Origin: Halioglobus sp.
Lineage (GTDB): Bacteria; Pseudomonadota; Gammaproteobacteria; Pseudomonadales; Halieaceae
DNA length: 64,000 nucleotides
Reading direction: 5' to 3'
NCBI GenBank assembly: GCA_020443425.1
Contig: JAGRIE010000013.1
Coordinates: forward strand, 1-64,000
The notes below the pieces were generated by a model, which worked only from the letters and a program-made list of their open reading frames with translations, ran no database searches and had not been told where the DNA came from. Within the stretch, counting starts at the first letter, position 1, and each line of letters starts with the position of its first letter. The position numbers and the translations under genes are program-made. Positions 1 to 8,829 of this stretch are shown here, piece after piece.

Positions 1-1
1 C

Positions 2-2743
2 AGCAGCGATCTTGGGACCACTGCATTGCCCTCGCAGAACGTGGCGGTGACCGGCGCGGTGTTCCGCCTGGCCGAGGCCGGCGCACACACGCCTGAGCCG
101 GTGGTGATTGCGGACTCGCATGTCGGCGATGTGGCGCAGCAGGCGCTGTCGATGACCAACACGGCGGCGGCTGATGGTTACTCGGAAAGCCTCAATGCCA
201 GCATCGGCGGCGATACCGGCGACGTCAGCAGCAGCGGTTCATTCAACCTGCTGGCGGCGCAGGCGACGGACAACAGCAGTCTGGTGGTCGGCATCGACAC
301 CAGTACTGCGGGCGCCAAGAGCGGCACGGCGACTATCAGCTCCGAGTCTGACGGCACCGGCACCAGCGGTATTGTTCCCAATGTGGCGCTGGCGGACCAG
401 ACCGTGAACGTCAGCGGCAATGTCTACCGGCTGGCCGAGGCCAGTGCGCACACGCCGGCGCCGGTGGTACTGGGTAATGTGCATGTGGGCGATGTCGCGC
501 AGCAGGCGCTGACGATCGGCAACACCGCGGTGGCCGACGGTTTCTCCGAGGCGCTGAACGCGGTGCTGGGTGCGACCACGGGTGACGCCACCGGTTCCGG
601 TTCGATTGTGCAGCTGGCGGCCGGCGGCAGCGACAACAGCTCGCTGGTGGTCGGTATCAATACCGCGACAGCGGGCGCCAAGAGCGGCACGGTGGCGCTG
701 GGCCTGGAGTCTGACGGCGACGGTATCAACACGCTGGGCCAGACCGCACTGGCGGGGCAGACGGTGAATGTCAGCGGTGGGGTGTATAGCCTGGCGGAAG
801 CCACCATCAACAACCCGGTGGCGTTTGCGTTTGGCAATGTGCACGTCGGTGACGCGGTGTCGCAGGCGGTATCGATCAGCAACACGGCGCTGGACGGCAT
901 CTTCTCCGAGGCACTGAATGCCAGTTTCGGCGCCTCCAGCGATGCGCGCATCACCAACGACGGTGGCAGCATTGCGCTGCTGGCCGCGGGCGACACGGAT
1001 ACCACCAGTATGTCGGTGGGTGTCAATACCAGCGTCGCCGGTGTGGTGTCCGGTACCCAGACGATCAACTTTGAATCGGATGGCACCGGCACCAGTGGGC
1101 TGGGTATCACCGCGCTGGATTCACAGGACCTGTCGGTGACCGCGGTGATCGAAGGCGGTGTCTATCGCCTCGCCAACCCGGTGATCAACAACAGCCAGCC
1201 GGTGGCGTTCGGCAATGTGCGCCAGGGTGATGTTGTGGCCGAGCAGGCAGTGTCGATCACCAACGATGTGCCGGACGACGGTTTCTCCGAGGCGCTGAAT
1301 GCGCAGGCGGCGGGTACCACCGGCGGCGTATTGAACAACGGCGGCTCGTTCGCGCTGCTGGGCCCCGGTGCCACCAATGACACGGCGATTGCGGTCAGCA
1401 TTGACACCAGCACGGCGGGCGACAAGTCCGGCAATGCCACCATCGATTTTGAATCTGATGGCACTGGCAGCAGCGATCTTGGGACCACTGCATTGCCCTC
1501 GCAGAACGTGGCGGTGACCGGCGCGGTGTTCCGCCTGGCCGAGGGCGCTGCTTCACCCGACCCGATCCAGTTCTACGCGCGGGTAGGGGACACAGTGGGC
1601 CAGAACCTGACCATCGAGAACACGGCGGTCGCGGACGGCTACTCGGAGAATCTGGACGCCAGTGCGTCTGCCAGTGGCAATGCCTCGGTGACCGGTGGCC
1701 CGGTTGTCGCGCTGGCGGCCGGCAGCTCTGACAGCAGCACGCTCAGTGTGTCGGCGGATACCGCGACGGCCGGTGTGTTCAACGGCCAGGTCGATGTGGC
1801 CTATGAATCAAATGGCCAGGCCTTTGGCCTGGGCGACAATGTCGATGTCGGGGGGCAGCAGGTTGAGGTCAATACATCGGTGTACGCCGAGGCGGTCGCC
1901 AGTGTGACACCGGCGGTGGATTTCGGCACCGTGCGCGTTGGTACGGCGGCGCTGTCCAGCATCGATGTTGCCAATACAGGCACCGGTGCGCTGGTGGACG
2001 ACCTGCGTGAGACCTCGCGTACGGTCGATGCCCCGTTCTCGGTCGCTGCGCTGGGCGGCGACGTCGCCGCGGGTGACAGCACCACACTGGGTGTCGGCAT
2101 GGATACCTCGGTGGCAGGTGTGTTCTCCGGTGCAGCCAGTCTCGGCTTCGCCAGCCACAACGATCATCTCAGCGATGTGGACCTGGGCAGCCAGACGATC
2201 GCCTTCACCGGCACCGTCAACAACCTGGCGGAAGCCGCGTTTGTCGATGTGCCGGATCCGGGTGGCGATGCGGTACTGAGCGGCGCGGGCAACGCCTTCC
2301 TGCTGGATTTCGGTACCATTTTCTCGGATGACCTCGGTGCGATGTTCGAGGACGTGCTGGGTGTCCAGAATACCGCCACCGGCCCCGCCGACCTGCTGGC
2401 GGGCAGCTTCTCGTCACTGGGCAGCTGTGCCATCTTCTGCCTCAACGGCATGACCAGTTTCGATGACTTCTTCGACATCGCTGCTGGCGATATCCTGGGC
2501 AACCTGATGGTGACACTGGATACCACGCTGCTGGGGTTGGGCGTGTACGAGGACAGCATCACGCTGAACCCGTTCAGTACTCTCACCGGCTTTGCCGATA
2601 TCGCCCTCGACCCGATCGTGTTGAGCCTGCGCGTCAATGTGCGTGAATCCAATGGCGATGTGCCGCTGCCGGGTACGCTGGTGCTGGTGGTGACCGGGCT
2701 GCTGTTCATGTCGTCGCGCCGGCGTCGCCAGTCGCCGCGTTGA
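2..2743 (+). CDS. Choice-of-anchor D repeat surface protein, PEP-CTERM-like tail (5' end outside window)
   Basis: The reading frame is open to the left edge, and its first bases repeat an internal segment, so the true start is upstream. The visible 900-odd residues are mostly tandem repeats of about 121 residues of choice-of-anchor D, immunoglobulin-like character, rich in Ala, Gly, Ser, Thr and Asp and almost free of Cys. The last 25 residues read VPLPGT, a hydrophobic stretch, then RRRR, the layout of a PEP-CTERM sorting signal with Leu in place of the usual Glu. Such tails are processed by exosortase XrtA in exopolysaccharide-forming bacteria. The convergent neighbour is a PrsT-type TPR lipoprotein from the same system, which supports the reading. 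The likely product is a secreted or surface-anchored adhesin or matrix protein. The repeat family is clear; the ligand is unknown. Confidence 0.8.
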   Translation, partial: SSDLGTTALPSQNVAVTGAVFRLAEAGAHTPEPVVIADSHVGDVAQQALSMTNTAAADGYSESLNASIGGDTGDVSSSGSFNLLAAQATDNSSLVVGIDTSTAGAKSGTATISSESDGTGTSGIVPNVALADQTVNVSGNVYRLAEASAHTPAPVVLGNVHVGDVAQQALTIGNTAVADGFSEALNAVLGATTGDATGSGSIVQLAAGGSDNSSLVVGINTATAGAKSGTVALGLESDGDGINTLGQTALAGQTVNVSGGVYSLAEATINNPVAFAFGNVHVGDAVSQAVSISNTALDGIFSEALNASFGASSDARITNDGGSIALLAAGDTDTTSMSVGVNTSVAGVVSGTQTINFESDGTGTSGLGITALDSQDLSVTAVIEGGVYRLANPVINNSQPVAFGNVRQGDVVAEQAVSITNDVPDDGFSEALNAQAAGTTGGVLNNGGSFALLGPGATNDTAIAVSIDTSTAGDKSGNATIDFESDGTGSSDLGTTALPSQNVAVTGAVFRLAEGAASPDPIQFYARVGDTVGQNLTIENTAVADGYSENLDASASASGNASVTGGPVVALAAGSSDSSTLSVSADTATAGVFNGQVDVAYESNGQAFGLGDNVDVGGQQVEVNTSVYAEAVASVTPAVDFGTVRVGTAALSSIDVANTGTGALVDDLRETSRTVDAPFSVAALGGDVAAGDSTTLGVGMDTSVAGVFSGAASLGFASHNDHLSDVDLGSQTIAFTGTVNNLAEAAFVDVPDPGGDAVLSGAGNAFLLDFGTIFSDDLGAMFEDVLGVQNTATGPADLLAGSFSSLGSCAIFCLNGMTSFDDFFDIAAGDILGNLMVTLDTTLLGLGVYEDSITLNPFSTLTGFADIALDPIVLSLRVNVRESNGDVPLPGTLVLVVTGLLFMSSRRRRQSPR
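59..1882 (+). repeat. Tandem protein-coding repeats, about 354-378 bp each
   Basis: Equivalent codons of the repeat (the V-[FY]-x-L-A-E turn or its relatives) fall at 59, 422, 782, 1160, 1526 and 1880, giving steps of 363, 360, 378, 366 and 354 bp. All steps are multiples of three. Bases 1-77 are identical to 1468-1544, so the repeats continue left of the window and at least one pair of copies is recent or gene-converted. Confidence 0.85.
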
Positions 2744-2753
2744 ATGATGAAGC

Positions 2754-2783
2754 CTGACACCGGCGCCCGACGGCCGGTGTCAG
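2754..2783. terminator. Hairpin between convergent genes
   Basis: Bases 2754-2764 and 2773-2783 form an 11-bp perfect GC-rich stem with an 8-nt loop, in the 49-bp gap between two convergent stop codons. There is no T-run on either side, so it would be a bidirectional hairpin of the non-canonical kind. Confidence 0.5.
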
Positions 2784-2792
2784 CTCCTCACC

Positions 2793-5576
2793 CTATCGAG
2801 CAGACGGCTGTTGGCTGTTGAGTTCGCCCAGCAATCGCTCGGCCTTCCCTTGTTCTGCAAACTGTGCCTGGCCATCCAGTAATTGCTCCAGTGCCGCGAC
2901 AGCGCTGTTGGTGTTTCCCTGCGCGACGAGAATCAGTGCATTGTGGTACCGGTAGGCGGGATTATCAGGGGCCTTCATGATCGCGCGGCGCACACTGACC
3001 CCGGCGCGCGCATAGTCACCGCTGGCATAGGCCGCCATCGCCAGTGAATCGAGAACCTCGGGGGCATCGGGGGCAAACTCGCTGGCTCTCTCTGCCAGCG
3101 CCAGCGCTTTCTCCGGTGCACTGTCCCGCAGCGCCTGTGACAGCCTGGTGAGCGCGATAACACTCCTGGGGTCTGTCTCCAGCGCGGCTTCGTACTGCGC
3201 CAGCGCTTCGCGGTGCCGGCCCGACTGCTGTAGTTGCCCGGCCAGCGCCAGCCGCACGCGTTGATCCGACGGGTGCTCGGTGACCCAGTCGAGCAACAAC
3301 TGGTTGGCCGCACCGGTGTCGCCCGCGGAAGACAGGTAGTGCGCCAGTTCCAGCGCGGAGTGGGTGCCGGGGGCGAGTGCGAACGCCTGTCGGCTGAATG
3401 CCACCGCCGCTGTGGGTCGCTGCTCGATTGCTGCCATCGCCGCCTGCAATTGCAGCACATCGGGCGTCGTCGGCGCCAGTTCCAGCAGTACCTGCAGGTG
3501 TTGGCGCAGGTCGTCCAGCGCCCGGTCGGCGAGGTCCATGCGCGCCAGCGCCAGCCTCGCCGGCAGGAACTCCGGGTCCAGCGCCAGCGCTGCCTGCAGT
3601 GACTGCCGCGCTGCGGCCTCATCGCCGGTACCGGCGACAGCCATCGCCAGCAGGTGGTGTGTCTGCGGTGTTTCCGGTGTCGAGCGCAGCAGCTCTTCCA
3701 GTGTGTACTGCGCGTTGATGTTGTCGGCATCTGATATCTGCGACAGTGCCAGCAACAGCATTACCTTCGGCGAGCGCCGCTGACGGCTGTCCAGTGTGGC
3801 AAATAGCGGCGACAGGCGCTCCGGCTTGCCTGTCGCGAGATAGTACCGCCCCAGCAGCAACCTCGGTTCCAGTGCGGTCGGATGCGCCGTCATCGCGCGT
3901 TCCATGTGTTCAACCACCCTGTCCTCATTGCCCGCTGTTGCCTCCAGCAGGGCGAGCTGGACCAGTGTGGCGAGGTGGTTGCGGTGGTGTTCCAGTACAG
4001 TGTCGTAATAGCCTCTGGCTGCGTCCGGCTGTCCCGCTTCGAGTGCCAGTGCGGCCAGCTGGTGATTCGCGAACGGGTCACCCGGTGCGCGTTGCAGGGC
4101 GCGCTCAAAAGCCTCCCGCGCCCGCGCGGTCTCACCGTTTTCGAGGTAGGCCTTGCCCAGCAGGTTGTGCGACATCACGTCGTTGGGGTGACGTTGCAGA
4201 TGGCTTTTCGCCGCCTCGATGGCAGCCGCGTAATCCCGCTCCTGCAAGTGGCTCAGTATCAATAGCACACCTGCCTGCTGGAACTCGGGGTCAAGGTCCA
4301 GCGCGGTTTCCAGATGCGTGTTGGCCGCGGTGCTGTCGCCGCCGAGTATCAGCCCCGTACCGAGGCGTATGCGGGCCTGTGCCGAGGCGGGCTGCAACTG
4401 TGCCACCCGCTCCAGCAGAGCGATGCCGGCGTCGACACGGTTGTTGAACAACAGCGCATTGGCCATCAGTGTCAGTGTGTCTGTGTCATCGGGGTGTTCC
4501 TCCAGCACCGGTGAGAGCAGTTCCTCCACTGCCGGGTAATCCTTCTGTTTCAGGCGTATGGTGGCCAGCAGTTTGCGTCCGGCCACGTTCTGCGGCACCG
4601 CGTTGTGAAATTTTGTAGCGTAGCTTGCCGCCTGCTCCAGATTGTCCTGCATCAGGTTGGCGGCGCCGAGGAAGAACAGTGCCAGCGGGAAGGTCTTCCA
4701 CGCCGGTTCGGCCAGCGACAGCGGGCGCAGCGCATCGGCGTAACGCCCCTGCTGGAACAGGGCGGCGCCTTTGACATAATTGCCGCCGGGGTTGGCGGCG
4801 GAATAGCCCAATAGCACCCTCGCATCTGCCAGCGCACCGTCATACTGGTGCGACTGCAGGCGTATCAGTCCTCGCTTGAGGCGGTCGGCAGGGCTGTAGG
4901 GCTGGTGCTTGATCGCCTTGCTGAAAGCCTCCAATGCCTGTTCGTACTCGCCCTGTTGCAGATACACATCGCCGCTGACACTCCAGGCCTCCGCCGCATC
5001 GGGAGAGCCTGCCAGCGCCTTCCTGCTGGCCGCAAGGGCGCCGGAATAGTCCTGCTCGGCAAAGCGTATCCGCGCTTGGGCGACCCGCACGTAGGACAGC
5101 GCTGGCGCCAGTTTCAGCGCCCGTTTGATCAGTTTGCCGGCCTGTCGGGCCTCTCCCTGTGCGTATTCTGACAGCGCCTGTGCGGCCATCAGTTCAGCCC
5201 TTGGGCCTCCCTCGAGGTCATCCGCGGGCAGTTCGGAAACGCGCCCATACTCGCCCTGCGCCAGCAGTACTCTGGCGAGGACAGGCAACACCTGCTCGCG
5301 CGGCCAGCCCAGCTCGCGCGCGCGGTGCAGTTCCTTGGCGGCGGATTCGAGATCGCCGGTTGCCAGATACGCCTGCCCCAGCAGCCAGCGTGCTCTTGCC
5401 GATGCCGGGTCCTTCCGTATCGCATTCTTGAGTTCGATGACAGCGGTGCCGTAACGGGAGCCGTTGATAGACTCCTCGGCCAGCGCGATATGCTCCTCAC
5501 TGGATTTTCCGGTGCACCCCGCCGTGAGCGTGAGTGTCAGAAGCATCAGGCCTGCGGGCCAGCGCGGTAGAGACAT
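2793..5576 (-). CDS. prsT: PrsT-type TPR-repeat lipoprotein of the XrtA/PEP-CTERM system
   Basis: This 927-aa protein starts with a lipoprotein signal ending TAGC (Cys21) followed by an almost uninterrupted array of tetratricopeptide repeats to the C-terminus. The opening of the mature part (SSEEHIALAEESINGSRYGT) and the overall length match the PrsT family, TPR lipoproteins found beside exosortase/PEP-CTERM and exopolysaccharide genes. TPRs are protein-protein scaffolds; this one should sit on the outer or inner membrane facing the periplasm and assist polysaccharide or PEP-CTERM protein export. The neighbouring gene on the opposite strand ends in a PEP-CTERM-like tail. No exosortase or glycosyltransferase is in the window. 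The family call is strong; the precise role is inferred. Confidence 0.85.
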   Translation of the reverse strand: MSLPRWPAGLMLLTLTLTAGCTGKSSEEHIALAEESINGSRYGTAVIELKNAIRKDPASARARWLLGQAYLATGDLESAAKELHRARELGWPREQVLPVLARVLLAQGEYGRVSELPADDLEGGPRAELMAAQALSEYAQGEARQAGKLIKRALKLAPALSYVRVAQARIRFAEQDYSGALAASRKALAGSPDAAEAWSVSGDVYLQQGEYEQALEAFSKAIKHQPYSPADRLKRGLIRLQSHQYDGALADARVLLGYSAANPGGNYVKGAALFQQGRYADALRPLSLAEPAWKTFPLALFFLGAANLMQDNLEQAASYATKFHNAVPQNVAGRKLLATIRLKQKDYPAVEELLSPVLEEHPDDTDTLTLMANALLFNNRVDAGIALLERVAQLQPASAQARIRLGTGLILGGDSTAANTHLETALDLDPEFQQAGVLLILSHLQERDYAAAIEAAKSHLQRHPNDVMSHNLLGKAYLENGETARAREAFERALQRAPGDPFANHQLAALALEAGQPDAARGYYDTVLEHHRNHLATLVQLALLEATAGNEDRVVEHMERAMTAHPTALEPRLLLGRYYLATGKPERLSPLFATLDSRQRRSPKVMLLLALSQISDADNINAQYTLEELLRSTPETPQTHHLLAMAVAGTGDEAAARQSLQAALALDPEFLPARLALARMDLADRALDDLRQHLQVLLELAPTTPDVLQLQAAMAAIEQRPTAAVAFSRQAFALAPGTHSALELAHYLSSAGDTGAANQLLLDWVTEHPSDQRVRLALAGQLQQSGRHREALAQYEAALETDPRSVIALTRLSQALRDSAPEKALALAERASEFAPDAPEVLDSLAMAAYASGDYARAGVSVRRAIMKAPDNPAYRYHNALILVAQGNTNSAVAALEQLLDGQAQFAEQGKAERLLGELNSQQPSAR

Positions 5577-5737
5577 TGTAAAATCCCGGGCAGCGTACGT
5601 TTTTCTCTATGACCCGTCACCGGAAGGCGCGTGGTGCCAGGTCGCTGTAGTAGGACAGTATAGGAAATAGTAGGAGTCAATTGGCAAGATATCTACCGTG
5701 ACAGGGTGATGGACGGCACAGCAGGCGCTTACTCGCG

Positions 5738-5767
5738 TTGTATTTGCTGCGGGGTTCGGTCTATCAT
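5738..5767 (+). promoter_or_regulatory. Candidate sigma-70 promoter of the DUF3302/HlyD/OMP operon
   Basis: A -35-like TTGTAT (5738-5743) and a -10-like TATCAT (5762-5767) are 18 nt apart. They lie about 35 nt before the first start codon, which has its own AGGGGAG ribosome site. The 226-bp gap upstream holds no other gene I can see. Confidence 0.4.
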
Positions 5768-5802
5768 GGCGTGCGATAAAAAACAGTTTCAGGGGAGTAT
5801 TT

Positions 5803-6144
5803 ATGGCTGGAATCGAGATTGGTCTGTGGGATTACCTCACGTTTCTGGCGCTGATCATCTTTGCAATAGCGGCCGTGGTGGTACTGGTATTAATCGCCGG
5901 CCTGCCGGGCAAGATCGCTATTTCGCGCAACCACCCCGATGCTGAAGCGGTCAAGATGATGGGCTGGGCCGGGCTGTTGGCGGTAGTGCCCTGGATACAG
6001 GCCTTCATCTGGGCCTTCAAGCCCACCGACATCATCGATATTCGCCGCTTTCCCGCGGAGGAGCGCGAAGCTATTGCGAAAGAGATCGCTCGGCTGCGTG
6101 GGGAAGAGGAAGTGCCCGCTGCCACAGAGAAGTCTGAAGACTAG
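5803..6144 (+). CDS. DUF3302 (YiaW-like) inner membrane protein
   Basis: This 113-aa protein has two hydrophobic segments (about residues 10-35 and 48-70) separated by a short charged loop, and a charged Glu-rich C-terminus. Length, the GLPGKIA and HPDAEAVKMMGW segments and the PWIQAFIWAF second helix match the DUF3302 family typified by E. coli YiaW. In E. coli yiaW precedes yiaV, an HlyD-type adaptor, and the same order is kept here with a 31-bp gap. The protein is probably a small accessory subunit of the efflux or export complex. A ribosome site AGGGGAG lies 6-7 nt before the start. Biochemical role unknown. Confidence 0.8.
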   Translation: MAGIEIGLWDYLTFLALIIFAIAAVVVLVLIAGLPGKIAISRNHPDAEAVKMMGWAGLLAVVPWIQAFIWAFKPTDIIDIRRFPAEEREAIAKEIARLRGEEEVPAATEKSED

Positions 6145-6175
6145 TTCCGCAGCCTAACCCCGGAGATACACGACG

Positions 6176-7327
6176 ATGGCAGCTGCACTGCTGATTTGTA
6201 TTATCTACGCCGCGATCATGTGGCTGGTTTTCTTCAAGTTCAAATGGTTGAAGTTCTCGATTCCCTGGGCGGTGGTATCCTCCTGGGTCGGCCTGCATCT
6301 GATACTGGTGTTCCTGGTCGGTATGCGCTTCATGACCCCCAGCAGCAGCACCGCCACGATTGTGCAATACACGATCCAACTGGTGCCGCGACTGCCGGAA
6401 CCCACGCTGGTCACTGACGTGCTGGTCGACCAGAACCAGCCGGTGAAGAAAGGGGATCCACTGATTCGATTCGATCGCCGTCCCTACGAGTACCAGGTGG
6501 AACAGATGCGGGCGCTGGTGGCGAAAGAGAAACAGAACGTAAAGGTACTGGAAGCCGACGTACTGGTGGCGCAGCAGAAAGTCGAAAAGGCGCAGGCACA
6601 GCTGGATTTTGACCTGTACGGGCAGCAGCTGGCCTCCGGCCTGGCCGGGCAGGGCGCCGGCTCGGAAGAGGAGTCGCAGCGCGCGAATGCACAGGCCAAA
6701 GTCGGCCGCGCCGCATTGCAGGAGGCCCGTGCTGAACTGGTGGCAGCGCAGGCGCGCTACGACTCGCAGATTGACGGCGTCAATACGTCGGTCGCCGAAG
6801 CCGAGGCCAAGCTGAAGCAGGCGCAGTACTATCTCGAGAACACCACCATCGTCGCACCTGAGGACGGGCGCATCATGAACCTGCAGGTACGCCCCGGTAT
6901 GGTCGCGGGTATCGTGCGTTTCGGTGCCATCGCATCCTTCATCTGCGATGACGATCGCTACATGCTGGCGACTTACAACCAGGAAAACCTGAAGTTTGTG
7001 AAGAAAGGGCAGGAGGTCGAGGTGGCACTGGGACTTTATCCGGGGCAGATCTTCAAGGCGAAAGTCGACGATATCTGGAATGGCAGCGGCGCCGGTCAGT
7101 ATCTGCCCAGCGGCAATATGCCCGCCTATAGCCCACCACCGCCGGAAGCTCCCGAGGGCCAGTTCGCGGTGAAGATAGTGTTTGATGCGCCCGACCAGTC
7201 CGGCTTCCCGATTGGCGGGCAGGGCATAGCGGCGATTTACACGGAGCACACCAGCTTTGCGTACCTGCGGCGTATTGCGATACGCATCAAGGCCTGGGGA
7301 TATTGGCTGTATCCTCTCCCGATATAG
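6176..7327 (+). CDS. HlyD-family membrane fusion protein (YiaV-like)
   Basis: This 383-aa protein starts with two hydrophobic stretches (about 2-20 and 30-47). A biotinyl/lipoyl-like half follows (LVDQNQPVKKGDPLIRFD), then a long alpha-helical coiled coil (about 105-220, rich in Ala, Glu and Gln), the second lipoyl half (TTIVAPEDGRIMNLQVRPG) and a beta-barrel domain. This is the HlyD/EmrA adaptor plan, linking an inner membrane component to an outer membrane channel through the periplasm. It lies between a DUF3302 gene and a TolC-type channel gene, so the three probably form one export unit. No ATPase, RND or MFS pump is encoded next to them. Substrate unknown. Confidence 0.85.
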   Translation: MAAALLICIIYAAIMWLVFFKFKWLKFSIPWAVVSSWVGLHLILVFLVGMRFMTPSSSTATIVQYTIQLVPRLPEPTLVTDVLVDQNQPVKKGDPLIRFDRRPYEYQVEQMRALVAKEKQNVKVLEADVLVAQQKVEKAQAQLDFDLYGQQLASGLAGQGAGSEEESQRANAQAKVGRAALQEARAELVAAQARYDSQIDGVNTSVAEAEAKLKQAQYYLENTTIVAPEDGRIMNLQVRPGMVAGIVRFGAIASFICDDDRYMLATYNQENLKFVKKGQEVEVALGLYPGQIFKAKVDDIWNGSGAGQYLPSGNMPAYSPPPPEAPEGQFAVKIVFDAPDQSGFPIGGQGIAAIYTEHTSFAYLRRIAIRIKAWGYWLYPLPI

Positions 7328-7343
7328 CACAGGAAACCGCGGG

Positions 7344-8822
7344 ATGATGGCAGCAACTATGTGGAGAAGAAGTGGCAGCGCAGCTGTCACGCGCGGGGCC
7401 TGTTTACTGCTGGTCAGTGCCTGGCTTGGCGGCTGTGCGCTCACCGCGCCGCCGCAGCGCGACGAGGTGTTGCAGCGCGCGCTGCCCGCGACTACCCAGA
7501 TTCCCCCGGGCTGGCACCAGTCCGGCAGCCTGCCGGGCGAGGTGGGTAACAACTGGCTGGCGAGCTTCAACGATCCGCAGTTACAGGTTGTTGTCAGCGA
7601 GGCGCTGGCACACAACCCCGATCTGCGGCAGGCTGCCAGTACTGTGCTGATGGTGGCGCAGGGTATCAATCTGGCGAGCGCGCAAATGCTGCCGCAAATC
7701 GGCGCCCAGGTCGGTGAAACCGGCACTCGCGATTACGACGATTCCAATACGGACACCGCGCACCAGTTCAATGTCGCACTGGGCTGGGAGCTGGATATCT
7801 GGGGTCGCTTGCGCGCGCAGAAATCGGCGGCGCAGGCAAACTATGCAGCGGCATCACTGGATTATGCCTTTGCGCGCCAGTCGCTGGCGGCGATGACTGT
7901 CAAGAGCTGGTTCGCCGCGGTACAGGCCTCGCACCTGTTGGCGCTCGCGCAGGAATCCGAGGCGGTGTACCGGCAACTGCTGCATGTCAGCAGGGTCCGG
8001 AACAGCGCCGGCAAGGTATCGGAGTTTGATGTCATCCAGGCGCAGGCCGCTCTGGATTCCAGCGAGGCGGCCCTGCAGGACGCCTACAACAATCTGGCGA
8101 TTGCCAGGCGTAATCTCGAATTGCTGCTGGGCCGCTATCCCGCTGCGGAGATCGCGGTGGCGCTGCAGACGGACGCCCTGCCCTCACCGGTGGACGGCTC
8201 GGCGCCACTGAGCCTGCTGTCCCGACGCCCCGACGTGGTTGCGGCGGAGCAGCAGGTGCGCAGTGCCTTCCGCTCGCTGGAGGCGGATCGGCTGGCCCTG
8301 CTGCCGGACTTTTCGTTCCAGCTGGAAGTGGGGCGCTTCAGCAATAACCTGATCGGACTGCTCGATCTCAATCCCTGGCTGGGCCACGCTGCGGTGGGTA
8401 TGCAGATTCCCGTCTACCAGGGCGGTGCGCTGCGAGCCCAGATCGCGATCGGCGATGCGCAGGAGCAGGCAGCGGTGGCCAATTACGGCAGCGTAGTCCT
8501 CAGCGCGTTCAATGAGGTCGAGACAGGCCTCGGCAACGAGCACTATCTCAGTCGTGAACTGGTGTATGTTGAGCGCGGTGTCGCCTCGCTGGATAAAGCC
8601 GTGCAGCTGGCCAACGATCGCTACCAGGCGGGGGCATCTGACATGCAGTCCGTGTTGCAGTTACAGGCGCGGGAGCTGGCAACCCGGGCGGATGCAATCG
8701 ACCTGCGCTATGCGTTGCTGGGTAACCGGGTAAACCTCTATCTGGCCCTGGGCAGCAGCTTTGACAGCGAGCCCATGGTCTCCCCACAACTGCTCAGCCT
8801 GCTCAATCCGGACCCGGTCTAG
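7344..8822 (+). CDS. RND-type outer membrane efflux lipoprotein (OprM/NodT family)
   Basis: This 492-aa product has an N-terminal lipoprotein signal ending LGGC (Cys31) and two copies of the outer membrane efflux domain. The signature LLSRRPDVVAAEQQVRSAFR marks the second half, and the C-terminus has the usual YQAGASDMQSVLQLQ segment. I chose the ATG at 7344, with AGGAAA just upstream and the signal peptide right after it; the frame also stays open upstream but overlaps the adaptor gene. The channel should trimerise in the outer membrane and complete the tripartite exporter with the two genes before it. It is 16 bp behind the adaptor gene, so co-transcription is likely. Confidence 0.9.
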   Translation: MMAATMWRRSGSAAVTRGACLLLVSAWLGGCALTAPPQRDEVLQRALPATTQIPPGWHQSGSLPGEVGNNWLASFNDPQLQVVVSEALAHNPDLRQAASTVLMVAQGINLASAQMLPQIGAQVGETGTRDYDDSNTDTAHQFNVALGWELDIWGRLRAQKSAAQANYAAASLDYAFARQSLAAMTVKSWFAAVQASHLLALAQESEAVYRQLLHVSRVRNSAGKVSEFDVIQAQAALDSSEAALQDAYNNLAIARRNLELLLGRYPAAEIAVALQTDALPSPVDGSAPLSLLSRRPDVVAAEQQVRSAFRSLEADRLALLPDFSFQLEVGRFSNNLIGLLDLNPWLGHAAVGMQIPVYQGGALRAQIAIGDAQEQAAVANYGSVVLSAFNEVETGLGNEHYLSRELVYVERGVASLDKAVQLANDRYQAGASDMQSVLQLQARELATRADAIDLRYALLGNRVNLYLALGSSFDSEPMVSPQLLSLLNPDPV

Positions 8823-8829
8823 GGCCGGT

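Noticed and set aside
6071..7726. A 551-aa minus-strand frame antisense to the HlyD adaptor and outer membrane lipoprotein
   Set aside because: It is the mirror of two well-supported genes, composition is His/Arg/Gln-rich without domain motifs, and it has no ribosome site.
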